From VBDM01 sp035499735 (GTDB lineage Bacteria; Pseudomonadota; Gammaproteobacteria; Burkholderiales; SG8-39): DNA of 26,383 nt. The notes under the pieces are model-generated. The model was not told where the DNA came from. It ran no database searches and saw only the letters and a list, made by a program, of their open reading frames with translations. The stretch spans positions 1 through 26,383 of the forward strand of contig DATJYC010000042.1 of the NCBI GenBank assembly GCA_035499735.1, read 5' to 3'. The position numbers were made by a program, and so were the translations under genes. Positions 8,289 through 16,286 of the stretch are shown piece by piece; the stretch's first letter is position 1, and the number at the start of each line of letters is the position of its first letter.

Positions 8289-9356
8289 ATGGCGAAGACG
8301 TTCCGGGTGATCGACACCGGGGTCCGCGAAGGCCGCCGGCAGATCGCTTTCGACCAGGCAATGATCGACCTGCGCAAGGCGGGAGCGATACCGGACACGA
8401 TCCGCTTCCTGCGCTTCCCGCCGACCGCGCTCGTCGGCCGGCACCAGGCGCTGTCGCGCGAGGTGAAGCTCGACTATTGCCGCACGCACGGCATCGGCGT
8501 GACGCGCCGCATCACCGGCGGCGGCGCCATCTACTTCGACGAGGGCCAGCTCGGGTGGGAGCTCGTTTTCGACCGCGCGACCCTCGGCATCGCTTCGCTC
8601 GCCGATCTTGCGCGGGAAATATGCGAGGCGGCCGCGGCGGGCCTCGGCCGGCTCGGGGTGAAGGCGAAATACCGGCCGCGCAACGACATCGAGGTGGAGG
8701 GCCGCAAGATCAGCGGCACCGGAGGGTTCTTCGACGAGGGCGCGCTCTTCTACCAGGGGACGGTGCTCGTCGACATGAACCCGGCCGACATGCTCGCCGC
8801 GCTCAACGTGCCCCAAGCCAAGCTCGCGAAGCGCTCGCTCGACTCCGCAGCGCAGCGCGTGGTGACGCTGAAGGAACTGCTCGGCTCCGCCCCGGGCATC
8901 GAGGAGGTCCAGGAGGCGCTGCTCGGGGGGTTCTCGGAGAGGCTGGGCATCGCGCCGGCGAGAGGCGACATCACCGCCGAGGAAGAAGCGCTCTGCGCGA
9001 AATACCACGACGAGGAGATCGGGACCGACGCCTTCGTCGCCGAGATCGACGACCCGGGCGGGGAAGGCGTGCTCGAAGGCAGCCACACCGGCGCGGGCGG
9101 CACGGTGACCGCCTATGTGCGCCTCGAAGGGCTGGCGCGCGAGCGCGTGCGCGAAGTGCTGATCACCGGAGACTTCTTCGTGACGCCGCCGCGCACGGTG
9201 TTCGACCTCGAGGCGGCCTTGCGCAACGCGCCGGTCTCGCAAATCGGCGCGGCGATCGAGCGTTTCTTCGCTCAGGCGAGGGTCGGCCTGCTCACGGTGT
9301 CGCCCGCCGACTTCCGCGCGGCGATCGAAACCGCGCTCGCCGCCGTCCGCGCCTGA
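8289..9356 (+). CDS. sLpl(AB): sLpl(AB)-type lipoate-protein ligase
   Basis: Lipoate/octanoate protein ligase of 355 residues. The N-terminal catalytic domain has the family motif RRITGGGAIYFD (from residue 73) and the lysine-bearing EGRKISGTGGFF (K140), matching LplA-type enzymes. The part after about residue 250 is an accessory C-terminal domain, giving the combined A+B length expected for sLpl(AB). In sHdr organisms this ligase charges the lipoate-binding protein with octanoate or lipoate, after which LipS1/LipS2 add sulfur. It begins 2 bp after the second radical SAM gene. Its expected target LbpA is encoded 7.3 kb downstream at 16694. The assignment is by motif plus context. Confidence 0.88.
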   Translation: MAKTFRVIDTGVREGRRQIAFDQAMIDLRKAGAIPDTIRFLRFPPTALVGRHQALSREVKLDYCRTHGIGVTRRITGGGAIYFDEGQLGWELVFDRATLGIASLADLAREICEAAAAGLGRLGVKAKYRPRNDIEVEGRKISGTGGFFDEGALFYQGTVLVDMNPADMLAALNVPQAKLAKRSLDSAAQRVVTLKELLGSAPGIEEVQEALLGGFSERLGIAPARGDITAEEEALCAKYHDEEIGTDAFVAEIDDPGGEGVLEGSHTGAGGTVTAYVRLEGLARERVREVLITGDFFVTPPRTVFDLEAALRNAPVSQIGAAIERFFAQARVGLLTVSPADFRAAIETALAAVRA

Positions 9357-9363
9357 CGGCGCG

Positions 9364-10065
9364 ATGAAGCTCGTCCACGTCGTCCAGCACACCTCGGCCG
9401 AGTACCTGGGCCTGATCGAGGATCATCTGGAAGGACGCAACGTCCGCTTCCGCTACTACCGGCCTTTCACCGAGAAGAAGACGTTCCCGAAGCCGGGGGA
9501 GATCGCCGACGGCCTGGTGCTGCTCGGCGGCGGCCCCTGGGGCTCGGCGGGCGCGCGCGACCTTCCCACGCTGGCCGCGGAGGTCGCTCTCGCGCGGGCC
9601 TGCCTCGCGAACGAATGGCCGCTCGTCGGCATCGGGCTGGGCGCGCAGATCGTCGCGCTCGCGGCCGGAGGCCGCTCGGAGACCGCGCCGCTCAGCTTCG
9701 AGGTCGGCACCGCCCGGCGCACCAGCGACCATGCGCTGAACGGCTACCTGCCCGAGAGCTATCCGCTCGCGATCTACATGCGCGACCGGCCGGTGCCGCC
9801 CGACGGTGCCGAGGTGCTCGCCCGGGACGACGGGGGCCGCCCGGCGCTGTGGCAGGCGGGACGGCGCGCGCTCGGCTTCGCCGGCCACCCCGGGCTCAAG
9901 GTCGCGATGGTCGAGGACCTGATCATGGAGTTCGAGGAATCGCCGGCGGACGCCGGGAGCGAGCTCGCCAAGCTCCGCAAGGCGCAGCGCGCCATCGAGG
10001 ACGCGCTCGTCCCGATCATGACCGGCTTGGTCCAGGTCGTCGGTTGGATGGAAGACACAGGCTGA
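9364..10065 (+). CDS. Class I glutamine amidotransferase-like protein lacking the catalytic Cys
   Basis: Protein of 233 residues with the class I glutamine amidotransferase fold. The oxyanion region LLGGGPWG (53-60) and the nucleophile elbow GIGLGAQ (89-95) are clear. In active enzymes the elbow reads GxCxGxQ; here position 91 is Gly, so the nucleophile is absent. The usual His-Pro-Glu is H175-P176-G177, so the third triad residue is missing too. It should therefore not hydrolyse glutamine by the standard mechanism. It is the last gene of the train, 7 bp after the lipoate ligase, suggesting a binding or scaffold role in lipoate assembly or sulfur oxidation (inference). The residues after about 198 form a helical tail. 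Confidence 0.8.
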   Translation: MKLVHVVQHTSAEYLGLIEDHLEGRNVRFRYYRPFTEKKTFPKPGEIADGLVLLGGGPWGSAGARDLPTLAAEVALARACLANEWPLVGIGLGAQIVALAAGGRSETAPLSFEVGTARRTSDHALNGYLPESYPLAIYMRDRPVPPDGAEVLARDDGGRPALWQAGRRALGFAGHPGLKVAMVEDLIMEFEESPADAGSELAKLRKAQRAIEDALVPIMTGLVQVVGWMEDTG

Positions 10066-10088
10066 AGCGCGCCATGGCGTCTAAGCCT

Positions 10089-10137
10089 TTGATCTAGGTC
10101 AATGTGTCCGGCTGGCGCCTCACTAGATTGGGTCACC
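10089..10137 (+). promoter_or_regulatory. FNR/CRP-like box with -10 candidate before the sHdr cluster
   Basis: The palindrome TTGAT-CTAG-GTCAA lies at 10089-10102, differing by one base from the FNR consensus TTGAT-N4-ATCAA. A TAGATT hexamer at 10124-10129 would place a start site near 10136, about 41 bp from the box centre, as in activator-dependent class II promoters. An alternative extended -10 (TGC-TAATAT) is at 10175-10183. The 143-bp gap is otherwise free of genes and would drive dsrE3C and the sHdr genes. The site is seen directly; its activity and regulator are inferred. Confidence 0.45.
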
Positions 10138-10140
10138 GGG

Positions 10141-10170
10141 AGCCGCGAGCCGCCGGCTTTCGTATTTTAG
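10141..10170 (+). terminator. Weak hairpin with T-rich tail, possible terminator of the first gene train
   Basis: AGCCG at 10141-10145 can pair with CGGCT at 10154-10158 (5 bp, two more G-T pairs possible) around an 8-base loop, followed by the T-rich stretch TTTCGTATTTT. The stem is short and the tail interrupted, so this is only a candidate end for the transcript that closes with the amidotransferase-like gene. Confidence 0.22.
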
Positions 10171-10208
10171 AGAGTGCTAATATACTGGGCTCGCGATAAC
10201 CCGACCTC

Positions 10209-10586
10209 ATGTCGAAAAAGCTAGTCATCGTGATGGCCAACACCGACCCGCGCAACGGGGAGGAGCTCGGCGCGCCGATCTTCCAGGCGACGGTGGCCGC
10301 CTCCATGGAGTACGAAGTGCAGGTGATCTGCACCGCGACCGCCGGCCGCCTGATGAAGAAGGGCGTCGCCGAGAAGCTGTTCGTGAAACCCGGCTCGCCG
10401 AAATCGGTCTACGACTTCATCAAGGACGCGCACGAAGCGGGGGCGAAGTTCTACTGCTGCTCTCCGAACCTCGATCTCTTCGAAATGACGAAGGAAGACC
10501 TCATTCCGGAATGCGAGGGCATCGTCGGCGGCGCGCACCTGATCGAGGAAGTCATGGAAGAGGACTGCAGGATCCTGACGTATTGA
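10209..10586 (+). CDS. dsrE3C: DsrE3C-type sulfur carrier
   Basis: DsrE-family protein of 125 residues with the family beginning KKLVIVMANTDPRNGEE. Two adjacent cysteines, C83-C84 in the FYCCSPNLDLF segment, match the Cys83/Cys84 pair I recall for DsrE3C of Hyphomicrobium, which exchanges sulfane sulfur with TusA. It is the first gene after the intergenic promoter region and stands 19 bp before shdrC1, the position where carrier genes sit in sHdr loci. The likely job is passing persulfide sulfur to or from TusA upstream of the sHdr complex. The ribosome site is weak, but ATG 10209 fits the family N-terminus. Confidence 0.87.
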   Translation: MSKKLVIVMANTDPRNGEELGAPIFQATVAASMEYEVQVICTATAGRLMKKGVAEKLFVKPGSPKSVYDFIKDAHEAGAKFYCCSPNLDLFEMTKEDLIPECEGIVGGAHLIEEVMEEDCRILTY

Positions 10587-10605
10587 GGAGCCACACGGCA
10601 CGGTC

Positions 10606-11361
10606 ATGACACACGCAACCGGCACCCGCGTCCAGACCGTCATCGGCGATCCCGTCTCCGAGAAGCCGCCGGTCACGCCCGCCAAGCTCGAGGAGATCTT
10701 CAAGGACATCCAGTCGGATCTGCGCTACGACCACGAGCTGAACGGCTGCCTCAACTGCGGCATCTGCACGGCGACCTGTCCCGCGGCCCACTACTACGAC
10801 TTCAGCCCGCGCGAGATCGTCCAGCTCCTCTGGACGGAAAACCTCGAGGGCATCTACGACGCGATGCAGGAGAAGATCTGGGCCTGCGCCCAGTGCTACA
10901 CCTGCGCGGCGCGCTGTCCTTTCGGCAATTCCCCCGGGGGCCTGGTGATGTTGATGCGCGAGACCGCGATCAAGCACGGCATGCAGTCGGCGAAGAACGT
11001 GCTGCGGCCCTTCAGCCGCGTGATGCTGAAGCTCATCTCGACCGGCAACCAGCTCTCGCCGGACATGATCAACAAGGATCACTTCGCGGACTGGGGCCCG
11101 AACATCTCCAAGGTGGACGCGCCTCTGAAGCTATTGCGCCAGGCGATTCCGATGCCGACGCTCAACACGACGGCGACCGCCTGGGAAGTGAACCTGAAGA
11201 CCTCGGTTGAGCTGTATACGATATGGGAGGAGACGGGCGTGCTCAAGCAGCTCGAGACCGTCGACGAGAATCTGTTCGACGTGATCTCGGACATCATGGA
11301 CGAGAAGCGCGAGGACTGGAAGGACTTCCTCGCCGACCAGGAAGACGCGAAGGACGAGTGA
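10606..11361 (+). CDS. shdrC1: sHdrC1, iron-sulfur subunit of the sulfur-oxidising Hdr-like complex
   Basis: HdrC-like electron-transfer subunit, 251 residues. Two [4Fe-4S] motifs are visible: C48-x2-C51-x2-C54-x3-C58-P and C94-x2-C97-x2-C100-x3-C104-P, separated by the helical linker typical of HdrC/GlpC proteins. The acidic C-terminus ends DQEDAKDE. In the sHdr complex it pairs with sHdrB1 and relays electrons released as sulfur bound to lipoyl-LbpA is oxidised. A GAGGAG stretch lies about 15 bases before ATG 10606. shdrB1 follows after 10 bp. The gene order C1-B1-A-H-C2-B2 makes the assignment secure. Confidence 0.92.
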   Translation: MTHATGTRVQTVIGDPVSEKPPVTPAKLEEIFKDIQSDLRYDHELNGCLNCGICTATCPAAHYYDFSPREIVQLLWTENLEGIYDAMQEKIWACAQCYTCAARCPFGNSPGGLVMLMRETAIKHGMQSAKNVLRPFSRVMLKLISTGNQLSPDMINKDHFADWGPNISKVDAPLKLLRQAIPMPTLNTTATAWEVNLKTSVELYTIWEETGVLKQLETVDENLFDVISDIMDEKREDWKDFLADQEDAKDE

Positions 11362-11371
11362 GGAGAGACAT

Positions 11372-12727
11372 ATGGACACGAAGACCCAGGGCAAGGAACG
11401 CTTCACCGGGCACGGCGCGGAATGGCGCGACGCGAAGCTCTCGAGCGAGGACGCGCGCATCGCCACCGGGTGGGTCGAGCTGAAGGTGGACAAGCGCTCG
11501 ATGCTCACCACCAAGGAGCGCGTCGAGGACGTGCGCGACGTCATGTGGCAGCTCGAGAAGGACGGCGAGATCGTGGTGCACCGCATCTCCGACGAGCACC
11601 AGCCGATGACGGTGAAGACGCTCTACGGCTGGGACAAGAAGATCCCGACGACGCGTCTTTGGCACCACAAGTCCTGCGGCCAGTGCGGCAACATCCCGGG
11701 ATACCCGGCGTCCCTCCTGTGGCTGATGAACCGGCTCAACGTCGAGTATCTCGACGAGACCGACCAGACCTCGTGCACAGCGTGGAACTACCACGGCTCG
11801 GGGATCGGCAACCTCGAGAGCCTCGCCGCGGTGTTCCTGCGCAACTTCCACCAGGCCTACGTCGCCGCGCGCGCGCAAGGGCTCCCCGACGCCTATTTCT
11901 ACCCGCTGGTTCACTGCGGGACCTCGTTCGGCAACTACAAGGAGGTGCGCGGCTACCTGCTGCATTCGGCGAAGCTTCGCGAGAGCGTGAAGAAGATCCT
12001 CGGCAAGCTCGGTCGGCTGGTGGACGGCAAGCTCCTCATCCCGGAGGAAGTCGTGCACTACTCGGAGTGGCTGCACGTCGTGCGCGATCGCATCGCGGCG
12101 ACGCGCGAGATCGACTGCAGCGGCATCCGCGCGACCATCCACCCCGCCTGCCACGTCTACAAGATGGTTCCCGAGGACGCGATCTACGACGACACCATCA
12201 ACGGCGGCAACCGCCTCGCGGTATCCACCGGCATCATGCAGGCGCTCGGCGCGCAGGTGATCGACTACTCGACTTGGTACGACTGCTGCGGCTTCGGATT
12301 CCGCCACATCATCTCCGAGCGCGAGTTCACGCGATCGTTCGCCATCGACCGCAAGATCCGCGTCGCGGTCGAAGAGGCCCATGCCGACGTGATGATCGGC
12401 CACGATACCGGCTGCATCACCACGCTCGACAAGAACCAGTGGATCAGCAAGTCCGGCGCCAGGCCGGTCGAGCTCGCGGTGCTCGCCGACTGCCAGTTCG
12501 CCGCGCTCGCGTGCGGCGCGCACCCCTACAAGATCGTGCAGTCGCACTGGCACGCCTCGCCCACCGAGACCCTGATGGAGAAGCTCGGCATCGACTGGCA
12601 GGCGAAGAAGGCGGAGTTCGTCGCCTACCTCGACCAGGTGAAGGCGGGAAAGCAGGAGAACCTGTACGACCCGCGCAAGATGATCACCTCGGGTCCGGGA
12701 TTCATTCCCATCGCCAGGGCGCAATGA
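11372..12727 (+). CDS. shdrB1: sHdrB1, catalytic-type subunit of the sHdr complex
   Basis: HdrB-like subunit of 451 residues, longer than ordinary HdrB because of an N-terminal extension of about 90 residues, as usual for sHdrB1. Cysteine-rich regions that bind non-cubane-type clusters are at C102-x2-C105, C135 and C182, and at C260, C305-C306-G and C348. The C-terminal set follows the CCG pattern; the first repeat is degenerate, with SCGQCG and SCTAWN in place of CCG. These are the sites where disulfide or persulfide chemistry is expected. GAGGAGA lies just ahead of ATG 11372, and the stop overlaps the shdrA start (ATGA). Confidence 0.92.
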   Translation: MDTKTQGKERFTGHGAEWRDAKLSSEDARIATGWVELKVDKRSMLTTKERVEDVRDVMWQLEKDGEIVVHRISDEHQPMTVKTLYGWDKKIPTTRLWHHKSCGQCGNIPGYPASLLWLMNRLNVEYLDETDQTSCTAWNYHGSGIGNLESLAAVFLRNFHQAYVAARAQGLPDAYFYPLVHCGTSFGNYKEVRGYLLHSAKLRESVKKILGKLGRLVDGKLLIPEEVVHYSEWLHVVRDRIAATREIDCSGIRATIHPACHVYKMVPEDAIYDDTINGGNRLAVSTGIMQALGAQVIDYSTWYDCCGFGFRHIISEREFTRSFAIDRKIRVAVEEAHADVMIGHDTGCITTLDKNQWISKSGARPVELAVLADCQFAALACGAHPYKIVQSHWHASPTETLMEKLGIDWQAKKAEFVAYLDQVKAGKQENLYDPRKMITSGPGFIPIARAQ

Positions 12728-13773
12728 GCAAGCCGATACTGATCGTCGGCGGCGGCCCCTCGGGACTCGCGGCGGCGCAGGCGCTCGCCGGTCTCGGCCA
12801 GCGCGCCATCATCGTCGAGAAGGAATCGCGCCTGGGCGGCGCGCCCATCATTTCGGGCTATGCGAAGCTCGTGCCGTCGGGCGAATGGGCGAAGGATGCG
12901 ATCGGCGGGATGGTGAGCCGCGTCGAGCGCGATCCGCTGGTGACGGTGCACAAGGGCTGCACGGTCGCCGAGTTCGCCGGCGATCCGGGCGACTTCCGGG
13001 CGACGCTTTCCGACGGCGCGAAGGTCTCGGCGGGCGCCGCGATCCTCTGCACGGGGTTCACGCATTTCGACTCGGTGAACAAGCCGGAGTGGGGGTTCGG
13101 GACGTTCCAGGACGTGGTGACCACGACGCAGATCGAGCAGATGATCTCCTCGGGCAAGGGTGTGCGCTGTCCCTCCGACGGCCGCAAGCCGCAGCGGGTC
13201 GCTATCCTGCTGTGCGTGGGCTCGCGCGACCGCCAGATCGGGCGCGAGTGGTGCTCGAAGATCTGCTGCACCGTGTCGTGCAACATCGCGATGGAAATCC
13301 GCGAGGAGCTGCCTGACTGCCACGTCTACATCTATTACATGGACATCCGCACGTTCGGGCTGTACGAGACCAAGTACTACTGGACCAGCCAGGAGGAGTA
13401 CAAGGTCAAGTACATCAAGGCGCGCATCGCCGAGGTGACCTCGAACGGCGAGAAGCTGATCGTGAAGGGCGAGGACACGCTGGTGAAGCGGCCGATCACC
13501 ATCCCCTTCGACATGGTGGTGCACGCGATCGGGATGGACCCGAACGTCGACAACAAGTCGATCGCCAAGACCTTCGGCATCGCGCTGCAGGAGCAGGGCT
13601 TCATCGGAAAGGGAAGCGCTTACAGCGCCTTGGGCGAGACATCGCGCGCCGGGGTGTTCGTCGCCGGCGCAGCCACGGGGCCCGAGACGATCGACGACTC
13701 GATCGCGCAAGGCAGGGCCGCCGCGACGACCGCGGTCGCCGTCGCGAACCGCGCGGACACGGTCGCCGCCTGA
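12724..13773 (+). CDS. shdrA: sHdrA, FAD flavoprotein subunit of the sHdr complex
   Basis: Single-FAD HdrA-like protein of 349 residues. GGGPSGLAAAQ at residues 9-19 binds FAD. The typical HdrA cysteine group is C164, C177, C181-C182 and C186, which can hold the [4Fe-4S] cluster near the flavin. The HdrA C-terminal ferredoxin domains of methanogens are absent, as in the short sHdrA form. This flavoprotein is thought to take electrons from sulfur oxidation and pass them to an acceptor such as NAD+. The start at 12724 overlaps the shdrB1 stop. Confidence 0.93.
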   Translation: MSKPILIVGGGPSGLAAAQALAGLGQRAIIVEKESRLGGAPIISGYAKLVPSGEWAKDAIGGMVSRVERDPLVTVHKGCTVAEFAGDPGDFRATLSDGAKVSAGAAILCTGFTHFDSVNKPEWGFGTFQDVVTTTQIEQMISSGKGVRCPSDGRKPQRVAILLCVGSRDRQIGREWCSKICCTVSCNIAMEIREELPDCHVYIYYMDIRTFGLYETKYYWTSQEEYKVKYIKARIAEVTSNGEKLIVKGEDTLVKRPITIPFDMVVHAIGMDPNVDNKSIAKTFGIALQEQGFIGKGSAYSALGETSRAGVFVAGAATGPETIDDSIAQGRAAATTAVAVANRADTVAA

Positions 13774-13785
13774 GGATCGCGGGCG

Positions 13786-14622
13786 ATGCCTTCCATGCCC
13801 GCTGTCGCGATGAACGCTTTACCCCGGCGTCCGACCCTGGAGCTGAGCGGGCCGAAGCTCGCGCTCGCGTTCGAGACGCTCATCGCCGGAGCCGACGAGC
13901 ACGGAGGCGTCGAGCGCTACGTCGCCGCGGTCCAACTGCGCTCGAAGCTCTTCCGCGATTCGCTCGACGGCGATATCGAGCTCGCCGCCGTCAAGACCCT
14001 TAGCGCCCACATGGCCACGGTGCGCCGCCGCGTCGGCCCCTACCTCGATCCCTCCGGGTTCGAGCAGCTGAGGAAGGCGATCGCGCGGCTGCTCGAAGGC
14101 CGCGAGGACAGCTCGAGCGCCGACCGGCGCATCGCGGGTTTCTGCGGCAGCTTTCCGGACGACCGCGAGCACCGCTGGGCGCGGGACTTTGCCGCCGAGA
14201 TCCTGCACAACGTCGATCCCGAGCGCTATCCGCTGATGACGCGCTGGGTATGGGACGCGCGCGCCAATACCGGCGTGATCCGGGAAATCTGGCACGGCCA
14301 CGACGTCGACGGCATCACGATCGATGTGCCCGACGGCTACGAGACCTTCATCGTGCTGCGCGAGGAGCTGTCTCAGTTCCTCACCGCGAACGGCGTGTTC
14401 CGCGACGTGCTCGACTACGTCGACGTCCTCACCGCGCAGGTCTACGCGAACTACATCCGCGAGCAGGGCAGCGCCTACCTGCGTGCCGACTTCGCCACGC
14501 CCGAGGACCCAATGCTGCACACGCGGCGCCTGCTGGGCCTGGACGGCGTCGGCGCCGACGGGCGCACGCGTCTCAAGGCGGTCGACGGGCAGGCGTTCGC
14601 CGACGACGCCGGGCCCGGCTGA
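13786..14622 (+). CDS. shdrH: sHdrH, conserved protein of the sHdr cluster with unknown function
   Basis: Protein of 278 residues between shdrA and shdrC2, the position always held by the 'hyp' protein now called sHdrH. I see no known catalytic motif, signal peptide or membrane segment. It is mostly helical and acidic-basic, with one cysteine (C120, in RIAGFCGSFPDD). It lies 12 bp after shdrA and 7 bp before shdrC2. ATG 13786 is used; ATG 13795 and ATG 13810 are in-frame alternatives. Assignment rests on synteny and size rather than a domain. Confidence 0.8.
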   Translation: MPSMPAVAMNALPRRPTLELSGPKLALAFETLIAGADEHGGVERYVAAVQLRSKLFRDSLDGDIELAAVKTLSAHMATVRRRVGPYLDPSGFEQLRKAIARLLEGREDSSSADRRIAGFCGSFPDDREHRWARDFAAEILHNVDPERYPLMTRWVWDARANTGVIREIWHGHDVDGITIDVPDGYETFIVLREELSQFLTANGVFRDVLDYVDVLTAQVYANYIREQGSAYLRADFATPEDPMLHTRRLLGLDGVGADGRTRLKAVDGQAFADDAGPG

Positions 14623-14629
14623 GGCTGCC

Positions 14630-15361
14630 ATGCCGATCCACGAGCAATCCCTGATCCGGCCGGAGAACCTCAAGACCCACGACAAGCTCGTGATCGACGG
14701 CGTCGACGTCTCCGGCCACTGGAGCACGTTCATCGAGTCGCGCGTCGTCACCGACTACAACGAGGCTCTGCAGGACGAGATCGCCGCGCTCCCCGGCGGC
14801 GAATACATTCACCGCTGCTGGCAATGCGGCTCGTGCACCAACTCATGCACCGTCAACGCGGTCAACCCCGATTTCAATCCGCGCTACTGGATCTATCTCA
14901 TTCGCGTGGGCATGGAGTCGGAGCTTCTGCGCGACAAGGAGATCATCTGGCAGTGCGTGTCCTGCAACAAGTGCACCTACGCCTGCCCGCGCGACGTCTT
15001 TCCCGAGGGCGTGATGAAGGCGACCGCGCACTGGCTGGAGCTGAAGGGGCACACTCCCAAGTCGAAATCGACGATCTTCGACGAGGAGTTCTCGGAGCAG
15101 GTGTTCGCGACCGGGAAGATCGAGGAAGGCAGGATCATCCGCGGATTCTTCGCGAAGACCGGACAGGCCCTGATGCAGCCCTGGCTGGTAGAAATGGCGA
15201 GGCGGGTCGCGCGCCGCATCCCGGTCAGGCTCGCGATGCTGATGGGGCTCGCCGCGATCCTCCGGCCGCGCACCCGCGGCTGGGGCAAGGCGGGTGCGGC
15301 GATCGCCGAGTACGTGCACGAGCAGGAAGCCAGCCAGCGAAAGGCCTTGTCGCTTGAATAG
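14630..15361 (+). CDS. shdrC2: sHdrC2, second iron-sulfur subunit of the sHdr complex
   Basis: HdrC-like protein of 243 residues. Cluster motifs are C63-x2-C66-x2-C69-x3-C73 and C109-x2-C112-x2-C115-x3-C119-P. The segment around residues 185-215 (PVRLAMLMGLAAILRP) is moderately hydrophobic and could touch the membrane or another subunit. Known sHdr loci have a second C/B pair, and this fits. ATG 14630 is 7 bp after shdrH; the end overlaps the proposed TTG start of shdrB2 by 8 bases. Confidence 0.92.
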   Translation: MPIHEQSLIRPENLKTHDKLVIDGVDVSGHWSTFIESRVVTDYNEALQDEIAALPGGEYIHRCWQCGSCTNSCTVNAVNPDFNPRYWIYLIRVGMESELLRDKEIIWQCVSCNKCTYACPRDVFPEGVMKATAHWLELKGHTPKSKSTIFDEEFSEQVFATGKIEEGRIIRGFFAKTGQALMQPWLVEMARRVARRIPVRLAMLMGLAAILRPRTRGWGKAGAAIAEYVHEQEASQRKALSLE

Positions 15362-16286
15362 ACCAGCCAAATACCAGCGCGTCGCGTACTACCCGGGCTG
15401 CGCGCTCGAGGGCACGGGGCACGCCTACAACAGCTCGACCAAGGCGGTCGGCAAGGCGCTGGGCCTGGAGCTCGACGAAGTCAGGAACTGGAATTGCTGC
15501 GGGGCGATGGAGGTCAAGAACATCGATCCCAAGGTCCAGACCTACCTTTCCTCGCGCGTGATGTCGATCGCGGCGAACGAGATGGGTGCCGGCGTCGTCA
15601 TGGCGCCGTGCAACGGCTGCTACCACAACCTCAAGAAGGCCGAGCACGACCTCGCGCAGGACGCGACCTCGCGCGAAGTCGTCGACCGCATATCGCAGAA
15701 GGCGGGCCACGCGACATACCAGCCGGGCCAGGTCGAGACCATCCACGCGCTCGACTGGATCAAGCACGGCATCGGCGAGGCGGGATTGAAGGAGAGGGTG
15801 AAGAACTCCCTCAAAGGGCTCAAGGTCGCCAACTACTACGGGTGCATGTATACCCGGCCGCGACACATCTTCCCGGAGAAGGACCGGGGGCCCGGGAGCG
15901 AGTCGACCTCGCAGCCGCACTTCATGGACGACCTGCTCGAGGCCGCCGGAGCCGAGAACGTGGACTTTCCGCTCAAGACCGCGTGCTGCGGCGGCGCGCA
16001 CACGCTCTCCGACAGCGACACCTCGACCAAGCTCGTCCTGAACATCCTGCGCGCGGCCGAGGCCGCGGGGGCGGACGTGATCGCCACCGAGTGCCCGACC
16101 TGCCACTCGGGCCTGGAGATGCACCAGGTGCGCGCCGAGAAGGTGCTCGGGCAGAAGACGACGGTGAGGATGCTCTACTTCACCCAGCTGCTCGGCGTCG
16201 CGCTCGGCGTGCCGCCGCGCAAGCTCGGCGTGCACGAGAACGTCTCCGACGGAATCGCGCTGCTGCGCGAGAAGGAGATCGCGTGA
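15354..16286 (+). CDS. shdrB2: sHdrB2, second HdrB-like subunit
   Basis: HdrB-like protein of 310 residues with both cysteine-rich repeats intact: C16, C48-C49-G, C86-x2-C89 and C164, C211-C212-G, C247-x2-C250. These complete CCG repeats contrast with the degenerate first repeat in sHdrB1. The start is taken as TTG 15354, 8 bases after AAGGCC; no ATG lies near, and the in-frame GTG at 15294 would force a 68-base overlap with shdrC2 and add a basic, non-family N-terminus. The stop is shared with the next gene's start (GTGA). Confidence 0.9.
   Translation: MNRPAKYQRVAYYPGCALEGTGHAYNSSTKAVGKALGLELDEVRNWNCCGAMEVKNIDPKVQTYLSSRVMSIAANEMGAGVVMAPCNGCYHNLKKAEHDLAQDATSREVVDRISQKAGHATYQPGQVETIHALDWIKHGIGEAGLKERVKNSLKGLKVANYYGCMYTRPRHIFPEKDRGPGSESTSQPHFMDDLLEAAGAENVDFPLKTACCGGAHTLSDSDTSTKLVLNILRAAEAAGADVIATECPTCHSGLEMHQVRAEKVLGQKTTVRMLYFTQLLGVALGVPPRKLGVHENVSDGIALLREKEIA

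Noticed and set aside
9364..10065. Active GMP synthase-type glutamine amidotransferase
   Set aside because: The catalytic Cys and the Glu of HPE are both glycine, so hydrolysis by the usual triad is not expected.
15294..15353. Upstream GTG start for shdrB2
   Set aside because: It would overlap shdrC2 by 68 bases and add a basic N-terminus unlike HdrB. TTG 15354 places the family start (RVAYYPGC) correctly.
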